Source of the DNA: Sandaracinaceae bacterium
GTDB taxonomy: Bacteria > Myxococcota_A > Polyangia > Polyangiales > JADJQN01
Length of the DNA stretch: 64,000 nt
Reading direction: 5' to 3'
NCBI GenBank assembly: GCA_016712745.1
Contig: JADJQN010000001.1
Coordinates: forward strand, 930,001-994,000
Part shown: one piece after another, positions 59,216 through 64,000 of the stretch
Layout: each line of letters starts with the position of its first letter
Numbering within the stretch: position 1 is the first letter of the stretch
The notes under the pieces: model-generated
What the model was told of the DNA's origin: nothing
The model's input: only the letters and a program-made list of their open reading frames with translations
Database searches by the model: none
Made by a program: the position numbers and the translations under genes

Positions 59216-59500
59216 CTATTCGTCGCCGGACGCCATCTGGGAGTTTTCGGCAGGAGTGCGCATCGCGTTAAGGAGCGAGGGTAAGCCGGGTGCGTCCAGG
59301 CCCCATGGCACCTCGATACTCCTCACGCGTGCCATCGGCACCAGAAGAGTACCGCCGCGTGGACTGCGACAAACCACCATCAGGCGATCGAGCCGCAACG
59401 AGATCCGAAAACCATCTGCGGAAAGTAGCGACGACCACTCCTCACCTTCGAACACCGTGGCCTCGCGCAAATGCAATGCACTCACCGGAATCTGCTTCAT
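59216..59500 (-). CDS. Small protein of unknown function
   Basis: A 94-residue protein starting MKQIPVSALHLREATVFEGE. A strong GGAGG 4 bases before ATG 59500 decides this start, although the frame is open to an ATG at 59620. The sequence alternates short hydrophobic strands (ISLRLDRLMVVCRSP, TLLVPMARVRSIEVPWG), suggesting a small beta-rich fold. No signal, membrane helix or known family is recognised. It abuts the stop of the PPC-like lipoprotein gene with no gap. Confidence 0.55.
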   Translation of the reverse strand: MKQIPVSALHLREATVFEGEEWSSLLSADGFRISLRLDRLMVVCRSPRGGTLLVPMARVRSIEVPWGLDAPGLPSLLNAMRTPAENSQMASGDE

Positions 59501-59631
59501 AACGCCTCCGTTCTTTACATGGGACGTGCGTTCAGTGATGCGACTGACAGCCTCCTCACCTCTACGGGTGAGCCCATTTTTGGGCGTTTCCGCTCGACGT
59601 TTACGAAATGTGTCAGCCATAATGCGCCCCC

Positions 59632-60396
59632 ATGGGGTGGCGGTCATCAGTCCGTTTGCTAGAGACCGACGTGCGCCGGGGCGAACGCTTGCGTGCTGTC
59701 ATGAGGACGCGTGGCGAGTGCGACGCCTGGGAACCCGCGTGCTGGAAGAGCATCGCCGAGCTACCGCGACCGGTGCCGGTTCATACGGAAGAGATTGAAG
59801 CAAAGCGTCGCTTTCGGGCGTATAAGCCCAGTCTCCTCGAACGGATTACGGGCGCAGCCATACCAGAGCGCAAGGCGCATGAGGAAGCGATACTCAATGC
59901 CCGCTTCCGCGACGGAGCGACCAGCAAGCTCGCGCTGGATGAGTGGGAGTGGTTCACCGGCCTCGCCCGCCGCATTCTAGAAGGCGATGTCGATGCCTAT
60001 GCGACCGCCATCGACTATCTGGCGCCGTTTCAGGCTCTTGCATCCCCTAAGACACGCATCGAACATCAAATTGAGTCGAGCCAAGTAGTCGAAGTACGCG
60101 CGTCGCTCCGCACGTCGAACGACACGCACGTGCATGCCGATAGGCTTTGCGAAACCGCACTGACAATTTCGCGCACGCTATTCGCATACTTACCCGTCGA
60201 TACTGTCGGTGTGCAGGTGCATACGCTAAGCGATAGCGATGACAGCCTCGTAGACGCGCGTTCGCCAGCACTTACGGTACGCTTCGAGCGCAACGGCTTC
60301 ATACAGCTCGGTCGCGAAATCGGCGAACCACACGCAGCGGTCCGCCGATTCGAACACCGCCTCGACTACTCGCCGGCGAGCGCTGCGACTTCGTAG
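59632..60396 (+). CDS. Protein of unknown function
   Basis: A 254-residue soluble protein. The N-terminal half is charged and helical (EEIEAKRRFRAYKPSLLERI, EEAILNARFRDG). The C-terminal half looks alpha/beta, with ADRLCETALTISRTLFAYLP and SPALTVRFERNGFIQLGRE. No enzymatic motif is recognised. There is no clear ribosome binding site, so the start may be at 59632 or a later codon such as the ATG at 59701. Its 3' end overlaps the convergent EGF-repeat gene by 31 bases. Confidence 0.6.
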   Translation: MGWRSSVRLLETDVRRGERLRAVMRTRGECDAWEPACWKSIAELPRPVPVHTEEIEAKRRFRAYKPSLLERITGAAIPERKAHEEAILNARFRDGATSKLALDEWEWFTGLARRILEGDVDAYATAIDYLAPFQALASPKTRIEHQIESSQVVEVRASLRTSNDTHVHADRLCETALTISRTLFAYLPVDTVGVQVHTLSDSDDSLVDARSPALTVRFERNGFIQLGREIGEPHAAVRRFEHRLDYSPASAATS

Positions 60397-63251
60397 GCGC
60401 TGAGCACTCGGTTGTATACGCGAAGCTGATCGAACGAGCCGTTGAAGGGCTCGCCCCCCGCCGCGCGCTGGCCAAGGCTCATTGCGCCAGCCATCGTGGA
60501 GTTGGTGCTGTATGTGCCAACCAACGTGCCGTTGAGGTATGCCTTCATCGTGCCGCCGCCAAGGGTCACTGCGACGTGTACCCAGGTCCCGTTGGTCAAC
60601 GTGGCCGACGTGTTCTGCCAGCTAAGCGTTGGGGTGTAAACGCCGAGCGTCCCTGTGCCGCTGTGGTCGGCAATCTCGAAAGCATCGCTCGGCCAGCTGA
60701 TGATGCGGGGGAATGCCGCGGCGGTGCCTGCGCGACGTACCCAGACCGAGACGGTCGCAGCGGTCGTGCTGGTAAACGCAGTGGAGACTGCTGTGCCGGT
60801 GAAGCCCGACCCCGTGTGACCGGTTGAAGTCCACGTGCCGGTAGCCGTTGCGGGGTGGCTTGTGCCGCTACCATCCGCGAACGTCGTTCCGGTGTTCTCG
60901 TTCATGTTCCACAGAGCGACGAGTCCGGTCGCCGATGGAAGTGCCTCTCGCGCCCACATCGAGAAGTTCGGAATGATCGCGTGACCCGTTGAGGAGCCGG
61001 AGTTGAAACAGCGCACTCCTGCTGCCGACGGGTTGTAGCAGTTTATGGAACCGCCCGAGTAATCGGAGAAGTAGCGATTTGCATCGTTACCGGCGAAGCC
61101 CCAAACCAGCGTATCGACGTAGGTGCCAGCCGTCGTGGTGAATGCGCACGCGCCATAGCTCGCTGCCTCACAGACGCGCGTCGGAGACGAACGCATCAAT
61201 CCTTGCGCGACCATGGTGTCAGCATACGCAGCGAGCGGACCCGGCTCGAGGAAGGTGCGCTGTGCCGAAGTCGCCCCCTGCAAACGATAGGTGCGGGCAA
61301 CGCCGACAGAATTGATCTGCGCATCCGAGAGCTTCGCAGCCGCAGGCGTTGCGGCCGTGGTGATGTCACCAAACGCCGCCGTGCTGGGCGTGTAGGCGGC
61401 GGTGTTGTACTGGAGGATCTTCATCCATCCGCCGCCGTCCGTCGTCATGTCGCAACGCACGGAGAAGGCGTCGCTCGCTGAGCCGCCGTTGGGGTCGATG
61501 AGGTAGACGCCGTCGGGAAGCGTCGGGTAAGCGATGTGAGCCGTGTAGCAGGTCGCGCCAATGACCGCGACCGTGCTGCACGTCGCGCCGCTGTAGCCGG
61601 GCGCGCAGGTGCAGGTGTAGCTCGCTGTGCCGTCCAAGCACGAGCCGCCGTTCAAGCACGGGTTGGGCGAGCACTCGTCGATGTTGACGGCGCATGTCGG
61701 GCCGCTGAAGCCAGCTGCGCACATGCATGTGTAGCTATTCACGCCGTCGGTGCACGAACCACCGTTCAAACACGGATTGGGCGAGCACTCGTCGATGTTC
61801 ACGTCGCAGTTCGTGCCGCTATAACCGGCGGTGCACGTGCACATATAGGATGCGATACCGTCGGTGCAGGTACCGTTGACGCACGGGCTCGGCATGCACT
61901 CGTTGATGTTTGTTTCGCAGTTCGTGCCGCTAAAGCCCGACGCGCACATGCAGCTGTAGCTCGCGATGCCGTCGACGCACGATCCGCCGTTCATACAAGG
62001 AGCTGACGCGCAGTCGTTGATGTTGGTTTCGCAGAGGGTGCCCGTGAAGCCCGTCGGGCACATGCACGTGAAGCTGTTGACGCCATCCGTGCAGGCTCCG
62101 CCGTTCATGCAAGGCGTCATCGCGCACTCGTCGATGTCAGTCGCGCACGTCGGATCGCTGTAGCCGGCCTCGCACATGCAGGTAAATGCGGCTGCGCCGT
62201 CGACGCACGTTCCATGTGCGCAGGGATTCGGCGTGCAGTCGTCAATGTTCACTTCGCAGTTCGTGCCGCTGAAGCCTGCCGCGCATGTGCAAGTGTAAGA
62301 CGCGATGCCGTCGGCACACATGCCGCCGTTCATGCACGGGCCGGCCATGCACTCGTTGATATCTACGCCGCAGGTCGCGCCGCTGTAGCCGGGCGGGCAG
62401 GTGCAGGAGAACGCATTGACTCCATCAACGCACATGCCTCGTTCGCACGGTGAAGCCGCGCAATCGTCGATGTCCACTTCGCAGGCCGTGCCGCTGAAGC
62501 CCGCCAAGCAGGTACAGCTAAAGCCGGATGGGCCGTCGGTACATGATGCGCCGTTCATACACGGATCGCTGTCGCAGAGAATGATCTCAGCTTCGCAGTG
62601 CGAGCCGGGGAAGCCTGGCGGGCACGTGCAGGTGAACGAGTTCACGCCGTCCGTGCAGCTGCCGCCATTCAAACACGGGTCACCTTCGCAGTCATCGACG
62701 TCGGTACCGCAGTCGCTGCCCGTGTAGCCGACTGCGCATTCACATGTGAAGTCCGAAAGCGCGTCCGTGCAAGTTCCGTCGTGAAGACAGGGATTGGGAT
62801 CGCACTCGTTGATTTCCGTGCAAGCCGAAGGGGCGCCCTCATAACCCGTGTCACACGCGCAAGCGCCGGTTGCGCTCTCGCAATGTGCGTTTGCCGCGCA
62901 GGTCACGCCATCGCAACTCGGGCCGCCGTCGGCGGTTGCAGCATCGCCGCCCCCGCCGGCATCGACCATGGCGCCGTCTATCATCGCCGCGTCGATCATT
63001 GCGCCATCGACCATCGCGCCGTCGACCGTCGCGCCGTCCACCATCGCAGCGTCGATCATTGCGCCATCGACCATCGCCGAATCGGGCAGCGCGCCATCGG
63101 CTCGCACACCAGTGTCCGTCGTCGTTGCGCCGTCGCCGACCCCGGTGTCAGTTCCGCCAGCGTCCACCGTACCGGGTGGCGTGTCGCCCCCGCCGCAGCC
63201 AAACGCAAGAACACAGACCAACACACAGGTGATTTTGGCGAACAAACGCAT
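60366..63251 (-). CDS. Surface lipoprotein with 12 EGF-like repeats, fibrinogen-like and LamG-like domains
   Basis: A 961-residue lipoprotein: lipobox AFGC, a low-complexity VDGAM/IDAAM spacer (about 55-100), then 12 EGF-like modules of about 38 residues, most with the calcium-binding form NIDECSPNPCLNGGSC and YxCxCAxGFSGxxC. A fibrinogen-C-like start (YPTLPDGVYLIDPNGG, RCDMTTDGGGWMKI) and a C-terminal LamG/concanavalin-like domain (VALWNMNENTGTTF ... GSFDQLRVYNRVLSAYEVAAL) follow. GAGGG 8 bases upstream supports ATG 63251. Likely an adhesin. Confidence 0.88.
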   Translation of the reverse strand: MRLFAKITCVLVCVLAFGCGGGDTPPGTVDAGGTDTGVGDGATTTDTGVRADGALPDSAMVDGAMIDAAMVDGATVDGAMVDGAMIDAAMIDGAMVDAGGGGDAATADGGPSCDGVTCAANAHCESATGACACDTGYEGAPSACTEINECDPNPCLHDGTCTDALSDFTCECAVGYTGSDCGTDVDDCEGDPCLNGGSCTDGVNSFTCTCPPGFPGSHCEAEIILCDSDPCMNGASCTDGPSGFSCTCLAGFSGTACEVDIDDCAASPCERGMCVDGVNAFSCTCPPGYSGATCGVDINECMAGPCMNGGMCADGIASYTCTCAAGFSGTNCEVNIDDCTPNPCAHGTCVDGAAAFTCMCEAGYSDPTCATDIDECAMTPCMNGGACTDGVNSFTCMCPTGFTGTLCETNINDCASAPCMNGGSCVDGIASYSCMCASGFSGTNCETNINECMPSPCVNGTCTDGIASYMCTCTAGYSGTNCDVNIDECSPNPCLNGGSCTDGVNSYTCMCAAGFSGPTCAVNIDECSPNPCLNGGSCLDGTASYTCTCAPGYSGATCSTVAVIGATCYTAHIAYPTLPDGVYLIDPNGGSASDAFSVRCDMTTDGGGWMKILQYNTAAYTPSTAAFGDITTAATPAAAKLSDAQINSVGVARTYRLQGATSAQRTFLEPGPLAAYADTMVAQGLMRSSPTRVCEAASYGACAFTTTAGTYVDTLVWGFAGNDANRYFSDYSGGSINCYNPSAAGVRCFNSGSSTGHAIIPNFSMWAREALPSATGLVALWNMNENTGTTFADGSGTSHPATATGTWTSTGHTGSGFTGTAVSTAFTSTTAATVSVWVRRAGTAAAFPRIISWPSDAFEIADHSGTGTLGVYTPTLSWQNTSATLTNGTWVHVAVTLGGGTMKAYLNGTLVGTYSTNSTMAGAMSLGQRAAGGEPFNGSFDQLRVYNRVLSAYEVAALAGE

Positions 63252-63420
63252 AGTAATTTCCCTCATGGCGCGGCGCAAAACGACTACGCAGGCGACGCAT
63301 AAACTCCAGCCCCAGGGCCGAATGTATCACCGGTATTACGCATGCTCGTCAAGCAATAATGTCCCAATCGCGCGGGAGCGAATCGCCCGGGCTCAACGTC
63401 ACGACGCGCGAGGCACGACG

Positions 63421-63444
63421 CATTCTAGCTACGTGGCGAGAATG
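63421..63444. promoter_or_regulatory. Inverted repeat upstream of the epimerase
   Basis: CATTCT (63421-63426) and AGAATG (63439-63444) are perfect inverted arms with a 12-base spacer, 17 bases before the ATG at 63461. They could be an operator half-site pair in the divergent region between the EGF-repeat gene and the epimerase. Confidence 0.25.
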
Positions 63445-63460
63445 ATAGGCTTTCACATCG

Positions 63461-64000
63461 ATGCGTATCTTGCTTACAGGCGGAACTGGCTTTCTCGGCT
63501 CGCATATCGCTGAGCTGCTTCGCTCACGCGGCGACGACGTACGGGCGACCGTTCGCGCGAGCAGCAACACGAAACAGCTGAAATCGCTGGGCGTTGAGCC
63601 CGCGGAAGTTTCGCTCGAGAACGGATCTGGCCTCGACGACGCTCTGCGCGACATCGATGCAGTGATTCACTGCGCAGGCGGCGGTCGCGTGCGTTCGAAC
63701 GATGAATTCTACGTTCACAACGTGCTCACCACCGAGACGCTGCTACGCGCAATCGAACGGGTGCGCCCTACTCTAAAACGCTACGTGCATGCGTCCTCCG
63801 TCTCTGCTGTTCCTGCGCTGAGTCAGTACGGCAAGGCTAAGCAGGACGCCGACAAGCTGGTGCTCGCCGCCTCCGCGCGCATTCCGACGACGCTCATGCG
63901 CTTGCCCGCGCTGTACGGACCAGGCGACACCCGTTGGGCTGCTCTCTACAAGACGGTCGCTCGGGGTGTGCAGCCTGTATTCGGAAAATCGCCACCGCTC
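63461..64000 (+). CDS. NAD-dependent epimerase/dehydratase (cut by window end)
   Basis: The first 180 residues of an extended short-chain dehydrogenase; the gene continues beyond the window. The Rossmann motif LLTGGTGFLGSHIAELLRSR starts at residue 4, VIHCAGGG follows the fourth strand, and the catalytic Ser/Tyr/Lys lie in HASSVSAVPALSQYGKAK (YxxxK as YGKAK). LMRLPALYGPGD is the usual substrate-side block. The substrate cannot be told from this half. Confidence 0.9.
   Translation, partial: MRILLTGGTGFLGSHIAELLRSRGDDVRATVRASSNTKQLKSLGVEPAEVSLENGSGLDDALRDIDAVIHCAGGGRVRSNDEFYVHNVLTTETLLRAIERVRPTLKRYVHASSVSAVPALSQYGKAKQDADKLVLAASARIPTTLMRLPALYGPGDTRWAALYKTVARGVQPVFGKSPPL

Noticed and set aside
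61600..62800. Direct repeats as a possible CRISPR array
   Set aside because: The periodicity of about 114 bp corresponds to EGF-like modules in a continuous reading frame, with diverged repeats and no unique spacers.

Overview
This 64 kb window is GC-rich, almost fully coding bacterial chromosome. Several features point to the phylum Myxococcota (former Deltaproteobacteria): many lipoproteins with Asp/Gly/Met/Pro-rich spacers after the lipobox, a '[14 protein letters not shown]' cysteine/aspartate motif, several Ser/Thr kinases including a PEGA-tailed one, large Calx-beta-like, IPT/TIG and EGF-like repeat proteins, and a pseudokinase joined to a V4R/DUF2378-like domain. Species cannot be named from sequence reading alone. 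I saw no rRNA or tRNA genes, no CRISPR array, no transposase and no phage module. No gap between genes exceeds about 300 bases; the longest are 28517-28786 (270 b), 31908-32133 (226 b), 14521-14744 (224 b) and 63252-63460 (209 b).

Layout. 0-4.3 kb: an Mce/Mla-type lipid transport operon with two ATPases, two permeases and one MCE protein. 4.3-9 kb: a DUF2330 protein, a PAS sensor histidine kinase, a lipoprotein and two paralogous coiled-coil membrane proteins. 9-14.5 kb: housekeeping genes pyrF-rlmB-cinA (+) facing guaB-guaA-PEGA lipoprotein (-). A 166-bp palindromic MITE-like element lies in front of guaB. 14.7-21.3 kb: an IPT/TIG repeat protein, hutU-hutI, and a zinc-finger-ParA/ribbon-helix-helix pair. 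21.4-24.2 kb: a kinase, two Cys-rich lipoproteins and a DUF2071 protein. 24.2-32 kb: parE, parC, a small helical protein and leuS, followed by a 21-unit hexanucleotide repeat. 32-36 kb: a signalling cluster (degenerate GGDEF-like protein, pseudokinase, PEGA-tailed STPK). 36-39 kb: thiD, a LysM/M23 endopeptidase and an S51 peptidase.

39-55.5 kb holds a dispersed but nearly complete reductive pyrimidine degradation pathway: PreT/PreA (dihydropyrimidine dehydrogenase), dihydropyrimidinase, a beta-ureidopropionase-type amidohydrolase, a class III aminotransferase and a CoA-acylating semialdehyde dehydrogenase. It would take uracil/thymine through beta-alanine/3-aminoisobutyrate to acetyl-/propionyl-CoA. 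The aminotransferase gene is frameshifted, and preA runs on out of frame into the next gene, so the pathway may be decaying here or the assembly may carry indels. Interleaved are a Calx-beta repeat lipoprotein, a Qnr-like pentapeptide protein, an SDR and a cyanide-insensitive-type cytochrome bd oxidase.

55.3-64 kb: a possible caspase-like/methyltransferase fusion, a variant glutamate racemase, a PPC-like repeat lipoprotein, two unassigned genes, a 12-EGF-repeat surface lipoprotein and the start of an NAD-dependent epimerase cut by the window edge. The most unusual items are the guaB-upstream palindrome, the tandem zinc-finger ParA, the caspase-like/methyltransferase fusion, the pseudokinase signalling cluster, the paired 'SSVLxNLxELMxLE' coiled-coil proteins and the hexanucleotide array.
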